From JANMDN01 sp031376285 (lineage in GTDB: Bacteria > Actinomycetota > Thermoleophilia > Miltoncostaeales > Miltoncostaeaceae), in assembly GCA_031376285.1 (NCBI GenBank), contig JANMDN010000011.1, positions 1 through 26,643 of the forward strand: DNA of 26,643 nucleotides. Direction: 5' to 3'. Below, piece after piece: positions 1-7,833 of this stretch (its first letter is position 1; each line of letters begins with the position of its first letter). A model generated the notes under the pieces. That model worked only from the letters and a program-made list of their open reading frames with translations, was not told the origin of the DNA and searched no databases. The translations under genes and the position numbers were made by a program.

Positions 1-1575
1 GGCGACGCCGACGCTGATCGTGAGCCGCAGGCCCGGGTCGACAAACGACCAGTCCGCCTCCTCTACCGCCTCGCGCAGCCGTTCAGCCACCGCCACCGCC
101 TCGTCCTCACCAGTCCGTTCGAAGACCACGATGAACTCCTCACCCCCGTAGCGGGCGACGAGGTCGGCCGACCGGCAATACCGGCGAAGGAGCGCGCCCA
201 ACCGGGTGAGGACCTCATCACCCGCGCTGTGCGAATGCTCGTCGTTCACGCGCTTGAAGTGGTCGACATCGACGATCGCGATGCTGAGGGCAAGCGGCCG
301 AACCGCAGCCTGAGACTGGAGCAGCCTGAGGCGCTCGTCGAGGGATCTGCGGTTTGGCAGGCCCGTGAGGGCATCCTCGAAGCTCGCAACCCAGAGGCCC
401 TCGGCGAGCGAGCGAAGCTCCGCGTTGGTGCGCTGCAGCTCGATCATCTCGCCGTGACGGTGCTCGGACTCGCGCTGCGCCACCTCCCCTTGCACACGGG
501 CAAGGACCGAGTCGACCAGTCGTTCCTCGCGAAGCTGGGCGATCCCCTGCTCGATCCGCCGGACCTCGTCGAGCGCGTCAAGGGCCTCGGAGAGCTGACC
601 TCGCTCCCGGCAAATCTCTGCGATCTCTCCCCGCACGAGCGCAAGCGATGGACCCAGCGCGAACTGGTCGATTCGCTCACTCGCCGCCGCAAGATGCCGT
701 TCAGCGTCATCGAGAAGCCCAAGCCTGCGGTACGCCAGCGCGGCCGCGAGATGGGCCTGACCCATCGCGCCCCGGTTCGAGGTGCGCTCGTCCATCGATA
801 GCGCCGGCAGGACAACCTCGAGTGCGGCGTCCGCGAGGCCAATCTGGGCGTAGCACCGGGCAAGGTCGGACCGAATGAAGATGGCGTCGCGTTCGCTCGT
901 GGTGTCGGCCGAGCGATCGAGCGCGGCAATCCCGTGATCGATGGCTCGACGAAGACGCGCATCGGCCTCACCGTCGCGGCCCGCCAGGCGCAGTCGAGCA
1001 GCCCAACGCTCCTCAACGAAGGCGAGGTTCGTCCTCGCGTTCGCGAGATCGCCGCCGTTCCCGCCGGACTGCGCGAGCGCCAGCGCCCGAAAGAGGTAGG
1101 GCATCGCCTGATCAAAGCCACCAAGCTCGGCAAGGGCGAGACCGACGTTCATCAGCGCCGGCACGAGGAGGGCGTCGGGGCCCGCGTCGCGCACGAGAAG
1201 CATCGCCCGTGGGAGATCGTCGACCGTGGCCGCGAGATCACCTGCCTGGGAACTCACGAGCGCCGCGACGCTGTACGCCCGGGCGGAGCCGGCAATGTCG
1301 CCGTAGTGCTCCAGCACCTCCGCCGCCGCGTGTGCCTCGGTGGCGGCGCGAATCGGATCGCCCACGGCCTCGAGGGCAAGCGCGAGCGCGATCCGACCCA
1401 CGGCGGCGGTGTGCGGACGCCCTGCCTCGAGCGCTGCGCGAACGGCCCTCTCGAGCACGGGGATCGACCCTTCGGCGTCGCCGTTGTCGACGAGAGCACG
1501 GCCCGTCTCGATCTGCTCCGTGAGCGCGTCGAGCGCAAAGGGCTCCGCTTCGATCGTCGGGGCACGTTGACTCAC
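1..1575 (-). CDS. TPR-like repeat / GGDEF diguanylate cyclase (C-terminus cut by window edge)
   Basis: This protein should make cyclic di-GMP from two GTP. About 525 residues are visible and only the last few tens are lost at the left edge. Residues ~1-340 are Ala/Leu-rich helical pairs of TPR type (for example LALAELGGFDQAMPYLFRAL). A charged, probably coiled-coil linker (~345-395) leads into a GGDEF domain starting at DALTGLPNRR (residue 401). DVDHFKRVND (436-445) carries the Mg-binding Asp, and the active-site loop is GGEEF (477-481). RSAD (468-471) lies five residues before it, which is an intact inhibitory I-site, so product feedback is expected. No transmembrane segment is seen, so it is probably cytoplasmic, with the repeats sensing a protein partner or signal. 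The GTG at 1575 is the only usable start after an in-frame stop near 1689; its ribosome site is weak. Family assignment is firm; the input signal is unknown. Confidence 0.93.
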   Translation of the reverse strand, partial: MSQRAPTIEAEPFALDALTEQIETGRALVDNGDAEGSIPVLERAVRAALEAGRPHTAAVGRIALALALEAVGDPIRAATEAHAAAEVLEHYGDIAGSARAYSVAALVSSQAGDLAATVDDLPRAMLLVRDAGPDALLVPALMNVGLALAELGGFDQAMPYLFRALALAQSGGNGGDLANARTNLAFVEERWAARLRLAGRDGEADARLRRAIDHGIAALDRSADTTSERDAIFIRSDLARCYAQIGLADAALEVVLPALSMDERTSNRGAMGQAHLAAALAYRRLGLLDDAERHLAAASERIDQFALGPSLALVRGEIAEICRERGQLSEALDALDEVRRIEQGIAQLREERLVDSVLARVQGEVAQRESEHRHGEMIELQRTNAELRSLAEGLWVASFEDALTGLPNRRSLDERLRLLQSQAAVRPLALSIAIVDVDHFKRVNDEHSHSAGDEVLTRLGALLRRYCRSADLVARYGGEEFIVVFERTGEDEAVAVAERLREAVEEADWSFVDPGLRLTISVGVA

Positions 1576-1823
1576 CTTCTCTTCATCGGCCAGAAAGCTC
1601 GCGAATTGACCGCCACGCCGGAGAAAAACTTGCCCGAACCAACGGTCCGCGGTACGGGCTTCACGGAAGCGGCGAGTCGCTCCCGGTCACGGCATCCCAC
1701 CCAGCGGCCCGCGAAGGCAGACGTCCACGTCGCAGGCCACGCCACTCGGGCTCCGACCCCTCGACTCAATGACTTCGGGAGGCCTGCCGATGATCGGAGG
1801 GCAGCCAGCAACCAGAAACGATC

Positions 1824-2387
1824 ATGAGACCTTCCGTGACCGAGCCAGATACCGAGCAGTTGCTTCGCGAGTACGTCAGCTGGCGCGGACCCGACGCGGC
1901 CCGCTCGGGCGACGCTGAACGGTTCGAGTTAGTCGGTCAGGTGATGCTCGATTTCCAGACCTGGTACCGGGCCGGCCTCCCGTGGGATCCCGACATGGTG
2001 CGAGCGTTTCTCCTTGACTACCTGCCAGTGAAGATTGTCTTGGAGGAGCACGAGGTCGCGTCGACGCCTGCTGCCGCCGCTGAGCTGCTCCGATTCCTGG
2101 GCGAGAACGCTCACCTGCCGATCGCCGAGGCGCGAGCCTTGTCGGCGCTGGCTGAGGGCCTCGGGGACGAGTTCGCGCGGGCGATTTGCGAGGCGTCCGG
2201 GCTCGGACCGGCCCGGGGACTTGTCTTCGCGATGGAGATCGAAGGGGTGGATCCAACAAGCGCCAGCGGCGTCGAAACCTGGCTTCGGGACTTCAGCCGA
2301 CGGCCACTTCGGCGGCGCTCCGCCGCCCTTCCCGACGTCCTCGGAACGACCCGCGGCAGGAGCCGCTCACGCCGCCGAACCCCCTGA
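1824..2387 (+). CDS. Conserved hypothetical protein, 187 aa
   Basis: Soluble protein of unknown function. The centre (residues ~55-100) reads as alpha-helical, with a FLLDYLPVKIVLEE segment followed by a helix and LLRFLGE. Towards the end comes EGVDPTSASGVETWLRDFSRRP. From memory this order resembles a domain at the C-terminus of some actinobacterial SEC-C/pRiA4b-ORF3-type proteins (a FLLDWLPRKV-like motif, then a wRFAG-like motif, then a GVDLTD...FN.RP-like end), but I cannot confirm it by search. The last ~25 residues are Arg/Ser-rich and probably disordered. The gene diverges from the GGDEF gene, with 248 bp between them, and its 3' end overlaps the convergent nuclease-helicase gene by 21 bp. 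Codon pattern supports this frame over the antisense frames. The ribosome site before the ATG is weak. Confidence 0.72.
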   Translation: MRPSVTEPDTEQLLREYVSWRGPDAARSGDAERFELVGQVMLDFQTWYRAGLPWDPDMVRAFLLDYLPVKIVLEEHEVASTPAAAAELLRFLGENAHLPIAEARALSALAEGLGDEFARAICEASGLGPARGLVFAMEIEGVDPTSASGVETWLRDFSRRPLRRRSAALPDVLGTTRGRSRSRRRTP

Positions 2388-5300
2388 GGTCCGTTCGACC
2401 ATTCGGCAGAGGGTGTTGACCAGGCGCATCTCGTCGAGCGTTCGCGTTGGTGAGGAGAGAAGCTCCGGCGAGCACACGATGAACGCCAGGCAACGGGCCC
2501 GCGAGATGGCGACGTTAAGGCGGTTACGCGAGAAGAGGAAGGCGAGATCGCGAGGGGCATCGGCCGCTGACGACGTCGCCATCGAGAAGAACACGATGGG
2601 GGCCTCCTGGCCCTGAAACTTGTCGACGGTGCCCACCTTGATGCCCTCCGGGAGCACCGATCGAAGCAGCTGGACTTGGGCGTTGTAGGGCGAGACGACC
2701 ATGAAGTCCCCGTGGGCGATCGGGCGGCTCCGACCGCGTTCGTCGGTGACCTCGCCGCCGGTTAGGCGCTCGATCTCGGCGGCAATGGCGTCGGCCTCCT
2801 CCATTGAGCGCGACGAGTTGTCCCGGTGCACGACTGGCAGGAATCTGATCCCGGTGCCGTGGGACGTTCCTTGACGGGCGCATGACGCCTCCGCCCGGAG
2901 GCGACCGTCGTAGACCTCGTCGGAGATCACCCCGCAAAGGTCGGGGTGCATGCGCCAACTGGATTCCAGGAAGACGCCACGGTCGGTCGCGATGGTCTGC
3001 CCGGAGCCGATGAGATGGTCGAGGACCGACGCCTCCGCCCCGCTCGGATGCGCGGCCTGCGAGACCTGCGCGAGCTGGAGCGGGTCCCCGAGGAGGATCA
3101 CGTTACGGGCCGAGGTTGCCATCGCAAGCGCGTCGGCGAGGGAGACCTGGCCGGCCTCGTCGATCACGAGGACGTCGAGGGACGCGTCCAAGCCTGGCCT
3201 CGCGAAGAGCCACGCGGTACCGGCGACGAGTCGGACCTCGTCCGAGGCCTGTTCGATCTCATCGTTCTTGGTGACGCTCGAGATGAAGGCCCCGTCGAAA
3301 CGGGTCTCCGGGTCGTCGGTGGCCTTCTTAAGGCCCCGAAACACGACGTGCATTTCGGTCGCCGCGACCTCGATGGCCTTCAGCATGTTCTCGATTGCCC
3401 GGTGGCTCGTCGCTGAAACGCCCACCTTGCGGCCTGCCCGAATCAGATCGACGACGAGTCGCGCGCCGCGCCAGGTCTTGCCGGTACCCGGAGGACCTTG
3501 GACGACCAGGTAGCTCTCGTCGAGCGACCGTGCAAGCGCCTGCTGTGCGGCGAGGTCGACGGTCTGAATCGGGCAGCCGGTGATCTGTCCGACAAACCGC
3601 GGCGTCGCGCGCGCGACGATGTCGCGACATGCCCGGTAGACCGGCGCGCGAGACGCGACCGCCCGCCCAATCCGCGCAAGGGCTTCCTGCTGCTCTCCTG
3701 TCGCCATCGGCCCCCTCGGAATCAGCGCCCCGGGGAGTGCCTCCTCGCGGCGACCCGCTCCCCGTTTGATCCTCAGGGTCCGGGCAACCTCGTCGATCTT
3801 GCTTACGCGAACGGCCTTCTCCGCTACCGGGTCAACGAACTCACCCGGTCCGATCTTGTGTTCCTGCGCCGGAAATCGCGCCCCGTGGATCAGCGACCTG
3901 CCGTCGACGGCAACGGCCGTGCCTGGGTCGTCCTCAATCCCGGCGAGCGCCTCACGATCGGCGAGGAGCTCTGCCGGGGTCATCTTCCGGAGCGCGAAGT
4001 GTCGCCACCAACCCGGGCGGCCCTCGCGACGGTGGTAGTCAAGAAGGTCGCCGAGAAGCTGCGCGCCGCCGTCCTCGACGCACAGCGCCTGGCGAAGTGC
4101 TTCGCGCTCCGCGCGACGTGCGAGTGTCTCGGCCGAAATCGGCGACGGCTCCTGCGCCTTGGCTGGTGGCCGTTCGGCCGGACGGCGGGCGATCAGCCAA
4201 TCTCGAAGCGCCAGCGTCGACCGGCAGTCCTCTTCGTTGTAGCGCTCGATCGCCTCCAAGTGCCGCTCGTCGCGGTCGCTTCGCCAGCGTTCGTAGGCGA
4301 GCACCGCCTGACTTCCGGAGCTGACCAAGCCGTGGCGATCGAACTCGGCGAGTACCTCGACCTCCTTAAGCCCGTAGCCGCCGACCCCGGCCACAATCGC
4401 CTGCCTTGTGACACGAAAGAGGTCGCAGAAGACGCCGCCGCGGTGCAGCGCGTCGACTTCCTCCATGCGCGTCGTGTGTTCGATCGTCAGCCGATCAAGA
4501 GCGGTCGGCTCAGCCGGGCTGTAGTGGTAGAGATGCATGTCGGGCCACGCGACGAAACGCGCGTGCACGCAGTCAACAAGCGCCGCAAACGCGTCCCGCT
4601 CGCCACCGACATCGTGGCCCCAGAACGCGCGGTAGTTCCACTCACCGTCCTCGAAGATCAGCGCGCCGAATAGGAACTCGAGACCTCGCGCGGCCGACCA
4701 GAGCGGATCACCCTCAAGGTCGAGCACGACGTCACCCGGGGACGGGTCGGGGAGTCGGTCAAAGCCGGCGCCGGCCTCAGGTTGCAGTGGGCGCCACGTG
4801 AGGCGACCGGTCCGCGTTCGAAGGAGCTGGAGCTCGGCCTGCGCAGAGAGTGTCGCGGACGCCGCGGGTTCGAGGCCGGCCAGGGAGGCGGTCGGCGCCA
4901 ACTCGGCGAGCCCGGTGAGGGTCGAGATGCCCGACTCGGCGAGCGTGGTCACCTGGCGTCGTGTGATCCCGGCGACGCGAGAGAGGTGGTCGGTTGCCTC
5001 CCACTCGGCCGTACATCGCGATCTGAAGACGCAGTAGTCGCAATAGGCAACCGGGTAGGGGGACGTTGGTGGTGGCGACCCGAGGTCGTGGTCGAACCGC
5101 CCGCGTAGGCGCCGCAGGTACGCATCGAAGTCCCGTGGGCGCAGGCACTCGCGGTGCCCGGTTCCGAGGACGAGGTGCATCTGCGCGGGCTGGGAGCCCT
5201 GAAGTCGCTCGATCTCGGTGGAGTAGTAGGTCAGCTGCAGTACATGTTGGGGCAGCGCTTCGGCGCGGGCGAGTTTGGTGTCGACGGCCTCGTATCCCCA

Positions 5301-5675
5301 CTTGCCAAGCGCGGTCCGTGCGCTCACCCGTTCGAGGAAGTCGGGGCGTCCCCGCCAGCTGCCACCCGTGAACGCCCCCTGGAAGATGACGTCGGCTCCG
5401 TCGCGCATCGCATCCTCGGTGGCGGTGGCCGCGTCGCCGATGGTCCGATCACCGAGGTCGACGACCTCCCTCCCCGCCTCGCGCAGGGACGCCAGGTAGG
5501 CGGCTTCGTGCTCGAGCCCCTTCTGGGCGATCAGCTCCGCGTACTCGCTGCGCGCGTGCGGGCGCGCGACCTCACCGGCCGCGACCGCCAGCTCAAGTGT
5601 TGTGATGTGTGCGCAAGCGAGGTTGGCCGCGAGGTCGCTCGGTGAGCGCCAAAGGACATTGCCGTCTCGATGCAT
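2367..5675 (-). CDS. RecB-like nuclease fused to DEDD-type domain and superfamily 1 DNA/RNA helicase (TM0106-type)
   Basis: Multidomain nucleic-acid enzyme of 1102 aa. The N-terminal RecB/Cas4-like nuclease has GRPD (109-112), YEAVDTK (128-134, metal-binding D132 and catalytic K134) and a QLTYYS helix. Cysteines C21, C212, C215 and C221 (Cx2Cx5C after a distant first Cys) match the iron-sulfur clamp of Cas4/AddB-type nucleases. A second, RNase H-fold-like region starts at DLEGDP (319-324) and ends near YNEEDC (479-484), as in DEDD exonuclease-like domains. The C-terminal helicase has Walker A GPPGTGKT (727-734), Walker B DEAGQ (839-843), GDPLQL (863-868), VDKFQGQE (1017-1024) and RNRLNVAISRAR (1050-1061). 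Domain order fits proteins named TM0106 family RecB-like putative nuclease. Role is probably DNA repair or defence; the substrate is unknown. It stands alone with its own upstream region, which carries a palindrome. Confidence 0.93.
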   Translation of the reverse strand: MHRDGNVLWRSPSDLAANLACAHITTLELAVAAGEVARPHARSEYAELIAQKGLEHEAAYLASLREAGREVVDLGDRTIGDAATATEDAMRDGADVIFQGAFTGGSWRGRPDFLERVSARTALGKWGYEAVDTKLARAEALPQHVLQLTYYSTEIERLQGSQPAQMHLVLGTGHRECLRPRDFDAYLRRLRGRFDHDLGSPPPTSPYPVAYCDYCVFRSRCTAEWEATDHLSRVAGITRRQVTTLAESGISTLTGLAELAPTASLAGLEPAASATLSAQAELQLLRTRTGRLTWRPLQPEAGAGFDRLPDPSPGDVVLDLEGDPLWSAARGLEFLFGALIFEDGEWNYRAFWGHDVGGERDAFAALVDCVHARFVAWPDMHLYHYSPAEPTALDRLTIEHTTRMEEVDALHRGGVFCDLFRVTRQAIVAGVGGYGLKEVEVLAEFDRHGLVSSGSQAVLAYERWRSDRDERHLEAIERYNEEDCRSTLALRDWLIARRPAERPPAKAQEPSPISAETLARRAEREALRQALCVEDGGAQLLGDLLDYHRREGRPGWWRHFALRKMTPAELLADREALAGIEDDPGTAVAVDGRSLIHGARFPAQEHKIGPGEFVDPVAEKAVRVSKIDEVARTLRIKRGAGRREEALPGALIPRGPMATGEQQEALARIGRAVASRAPVYRACRDIVARATPRFVGQITGCPIQTVDLAAQQALARSLDESYLVVQGPPGTGKTWRGARLVVDLIRAGRKVGVSATSHRAIENMLKAIEVAATEMHVVFRGLKKATDDPETRFDGAFISSVTKNDEIEQASDEVRLVAGTAWLFARPGLDASLDVLVIDEAGQVSLADALAMATSARNVILLGDPLQLAQVSQAAHPSGAEASVLDHLIGSGQTIATDRGVFLESSWRMHPDLCGVISDEVYDGRLRAEASCARQGTSHGTGIRFLPVVHRDNSSRSMEEADAIAAEIERLTGGEVTDERGRSRPIAHGDFMVVSPYNAQVQLLRSVLPEGIKVGTVDKFQGQEAPIVFFSMATSSAADAPRDLAFLFSRNRLNVAISRARCLAFIVCSPELLSSPTRTLDEMRLVNTLCRMVERTSGGSAA

Positions 5676-5726
5676 CAGCGCAGTATCCCGGTTGATGTAT
5701 CAGCAGGTCCTGACGGGGCTCGTATT

Positions 5727-5742
5727 GGGTGTGCGCACACCC
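5727..5742. promoter_or_regulatory. 16-bp perfect palindrome upstream of the nuclease-helicase gene
   Basis: GGGTGTGCGCACACCC is identical to its reverse complement. Its near edge lies 51 bp before the ATG at 5675, a typical position for a dimeric repressor or activator site. A half-site-like copy, GGGTGTGCGC, occurs at 5855-5864 near the end of the GST gene. It does not match the actinobacterial LexA consensus (CGAAC-N4-GTTCG). The operator role is inferred; the palindrome itself is directly visible. Confidence 0.55.
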
Positions 5743-5744
5743 GA

Positions 5745-5768
5745 GTCGAGGTTCCGTGCAACCTCGAC
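5745..5768. other. 9-bp inverted repeat with 6-nt loop
   Basis: GTCGAGGTT and AACCTCGAC are perfect complements separated by CCGTGC. The hairpin lies directly beside the 16-bp palindrome, between the end of the GST gene and the start of the nuclease-helicase gene, both on the minus strand. With no T-tract on either side it is not a classical terminator, but it could end GST transcription or form part of the regulatory region. Confidence 0.45.
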
Positions 5769-5869
5769 GGGAGTAGGTGCCGCGACCTGGACTCCCTCGC
5801 CGTTTCCTGGCAGACGCGACGAGGGAAGCGCGGGAAACGCGGTCACTCTGCCCCGGGTGTGCGCGCGGA

Positions 5870-6472
5870 CTACCTGACGGGGTCTGCGGCGAGGAAACTG
5901 GGGCGCGAGGTCAGCGCCGCGCGAAGGCGGACCAACTTGGGAAACGGCCCGAGGTCGACCGGTGTGAGGCGCGTGCGAAACAGGATCGGGGCGACCACGA
6001 TGTCGGCCAGCGTGAACGTTTCGAGGACCGTGTCGCCACCCGAGATGAGCCCTTCGAGGATTTCGATCGTGCCGACCATCTGCTCCGCTCGTTCCCGGGC
6101 GGTGTCGAGGTCGACAGGCTGGCCTCCCATCCCGAGGGCCGGCCGTTCGACGCCGTAGAACGCGGGCCGGATGGTCGCCGTCCAACGGTCGATGAACTCA
6201 TCCAGGCGGGCGCGGGTGGTCAGGTCGACCGGGAGAAGGTCGACGCGACCCTCGCGCAGCGCAAGGTAGCGGAGGATGGCATTTGATTCGGCGAGGACGA
6301 AGCCGTCGTCGTCGATGGCCGGAATGCCGCCGAGTGGGTTCAGCGCGAGGTACCAGCCTGGCCTCGGGCGATCCATCGAAACCTCGCGGCGCTCGTGGTC
6401 GATCCCCAGCTCGGCAAGCAGGAAGCGGACCTTCAGCGCATTCGACGAGAGCGGGTTGTCGAAAAGGATCAC
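5870..6472 (-). CDS. Glutathione S-transferase family protein
   Basis: Cytosolic GST-fold protein of 200 aa, a normal length for the family. The N-terminal thioredoxin-like domain begins MILFDNPLSSNALKVRFLLAE; a Ser at 9/10 is in the place of the catalytic Ser of beta/zeta-type enzymes. The cis-Pro motif NPLGGIPAI (45-53, P51) and the ESNAILRYL motif (62-70) complete the glutathione site. The C-terminal helical domain contains TLADIVVAPILF, the usual N-capping region. Actinobacteria often lack glutathione and use mycothiol, so the thiol cofactor here is uncertain. The start is a GTG at 6472, preceded in frame by a TGA six bases upstream; the ribosome site is weak. The gene is divergent from MoxR, with the repeat-filled spacer between them. 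Confidence 0.9.
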   Translation of the reverse strand: MILFDNPLSSNALKVRFLLAELGIDHERREVSMDRPRPGWYLALNPLGGIPAIDDDGFVLAESNAILRYLALREGRVDLLPVDLTTRARLDEFIDRWTATIRPAFYGVERPALGMGGQPVDLDTARERAEQMVGTIEILEGLISGGDTVLETFTLADIVVAPILFRTRLTPVDLGPFPKLVRLRAALTSRPSFLAADPVR

Positions 6473-6520
6473 GCCTCACCACCGTTCGTCCGGAAGGGTT
6501 GCCGCGCAGAGCATAGGCGA

Positions 6521-6573
6521 GGCGCCTCCCGGGTCTCATTGACAGGCGCGGCGCCTCCCGGGTTCTCCTTGAC
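6521..6573. repeat. Short direct repeat, two copies at 29-bp spacing
   Basis: GGCGCCTCCCGGG, followed by TCTCATTGAC in copy 1 (6521-6543) and TTCTCCTTGAC in copy 2 (6550-6573). The second copy runs into the first long tandem unit, which suggests that the TTGAC-containing part is an ancestral boundary of the larger repeat. Confidence 0.75.
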
Positions 6574-6783
6574 TGTCACATTGGGGGTCGTTCTTGACAG
6601 TCAAGAAATTCCCCCACGATGCGGACGTTTCGTCGCCGCAAGCGGCGGATCGTGGCCTGAGACCTCCGCGCGATGAGGGGCTCGCCGGCTCCTTGACTGT
6701 CACATTGGGGGTCGTTTTTGACAGTCAAGAAATTCCCCCACGATGCGGACGTTGCGTTGCCGCAGGCGGCGGATCGTGGCCGG
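6565..6783. repeat. Tandem structured repeat: one full 124-bp unit and one partial unit
   Basis: Unit 1 spans 6565-6688 and unit 2 starts at 6689. The first ~93 bases of each differ at only four positions. Each contains CTTGACTGTCA and its exact complement TGACAGTCAAG (6568-6578/6595-6605 and 6692-6702/6719-6729). TGGGGG lies between the arms and CCCCCA lies after the second arm, giving an interleaved order that permits a pseudoknot. A third stem pairs CACGAT (6615-6620) with ATCGTG (6649-6654) around an inner CGCCGC/GCGGCG hairpin. One of the four differences turns a C-G pair of that inner stem into T-G, so pairing is kept. This could be an intergenic repeat family or a structured RNA; the function is unknown. 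Confidence 0.85.
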
Positions 6784-6844
6784 AGGCCCTTGGTTGTCGA
6801 CGGCGTCGTTAAGCCCGGCGCGATCCGCGTCGATGACATAAGGA

Positions 6845-7822
6845 GTGTCGACCCACCCCGCCGCCTCCCTTCACCTCGCAGACCATGGCGGTACTCACCA
6901 GCTGAGCGCGTTTGCCCGCGCCCTTGCCGCGAACGTCAACGAGGCGGTGCGGGGAAAGCCGGAACCGGTTGCTCTCGCGGTCGCCGCGGTCCTTGCCGGT
7001 GGCCACGTGCTGATCGAGGATGTTCCAGGAGTTGGAAAGACGCTCCTTGCCAAGTCGCTTGCCCAGTCGCTCGGTGGAACCTTTCAGCGCGTTCAGGGCA
7101 CGTCGGACCTCTTGCCGAGCGACATCACGGGGGTGACGATCTACGATCAGGAGCGCCGAGAGTGGCGCTTCCGTCGCGGTGCGGTCTTCGCAAACGTCTT
7201 GCTCGTCGACGAGATCAACCGCGCGACGCCTCGGGCGCAGTCGGCGCTTCTCGAAGCGATGGAGGAGCGCCAAGTCACCGTCGATGGTTCGACCTATCCC
7301 CTCCCGAGTCCGTTCATCGTCCTTGCCACCCAGAACCCGCTCGGGAGTGCCGGAACGTTCCCACTCGTCGAAGGACAGCTCGATCGCTTCGCGGTCGTTC
7401 TTTCGTTGGGACACCCGACGCGCGTCATCGAGCGAGCGCTTCTCCTTGGCGATGGCGGCGTCGCGGCCATGGGCGAGCTCCGTCCCGTCGCCTCGCCGAA
7501 CGCGGTTGCGTCACTCCTTGAACGGGTCTACGACGTTCACTGTGCACCGGCCGTGGCGGACTACGTCCTCGACATCATCGGTGCGACGCGCGATCACCCC
7601 TCGATTTCGCTGGGCGCGAGCCCGCGAGCGAGCCTGAGCCTGTTGGCCGTGGCGCGAGGCATGGCCGTGACAAGAGGCCGCGACTACGTCGTCCCGGACG
7701 ACGTGAAGGCGGCGGCCGTCGCGTCACTTGCCCACCGCATCGTGCTGACTGCCGCGCCCGACCTGGCCGAGGCACGGCGGTTTCTCACCGAGGTTGTCCG
7801 GAGCATGCCGGTCCCAGCGTGA
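6845..7822 (+). CDS. MoxR family AAA+ ATPase
   Basis: Chaperone-like AAA+ ATPase of 325 aa. Walker A is DVPGVGKT (59-66), Walker B LLVDEINR (119-126), sensor 1 ATQNP (161-165), and the family motif EGQLDRF lies at 176-182. The C-terminal lid helices follow (~255-320). MoxR proteins are thought to remodel or insert metal into partner proteins; their partners are usually encoded next door, here the DUF58 and transglutaminase-like proteins. The start is uncertain: the GTG at 6845 directly overlaps AAGGAG, leaving no spacer, and an in-frame TAA lies at 6839-6841. Conserved sequence begins only at about residue 20, so a slightly later non-ATG start is possible. It is the first gene of a three-gene operon. 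Confidence 0.93.
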   Translation: MSTHPAASLHLADHGGTHQLSAFARALAANVNEAVRGKPEPVALAVAAVLAGGHVLIEDVPGVGKTLLAKSLAQSLGGTFQRVQGTSDLLPSDITGVTIYDQERREWRFRRGAVFANVLLVDEINRATPRAQSALLEAMEERQVTVDGSTYPLPSPFIVLATQNPLGSAGTFPLVEGQLDRFAVVLSLGHPTRVIERALLLGDGGVAAMGELRPVASPNAVASLLERVYDVHCAPAVADYVLDIIGATRDHPSISLGASPRASLSLLAVARGMAVTRGRDYVVPDDVKAAAVASLAHRIVLTAAPDLAEARRFLTEVVRSMPVPA

Positions 7823-7833
7823 GGGAGCGCCCG

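Larger units (their letters stand above)
6473..6844. other. 372-bp divergent intergenic region, mostly repeats
   Basis: No convincing gene lies here. The part next to GST (6473-6520) should hold its promoter. From 6521 onward the region consists of a short GC-rich direct repeat and two longer tandem units, followed by about 60 bp leading into the MoxR gene. The open frames across it merely translate the repeat (WGNFLTVKNDPQ-like peptides) and have no supported starts. Confidence 0.7.

Noticed and set aside
3498..4673. 391-aa open frame antisense to the nuclease-helicase gene
   Set aside because: Shadow of GC-rich codons; Arg-rich, no recognisable domain, no ribosome site, and the opposite strand carries complete helicase motifs.
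5727..5742. SOS (LexA) box for the nuclease-helicase
   Set aside because: The palindrome does not contain the CGAAC-N4-GTTCG pattern.
6576..6839. 87-aa minus-strand frame with repeated peptide (WGNFLTVKNDPQ / VGEFLDCQERPP)
   Set aside because: The peptide repeat is only the translation of the tandem DNA repeat, in two different frames; no start signal.
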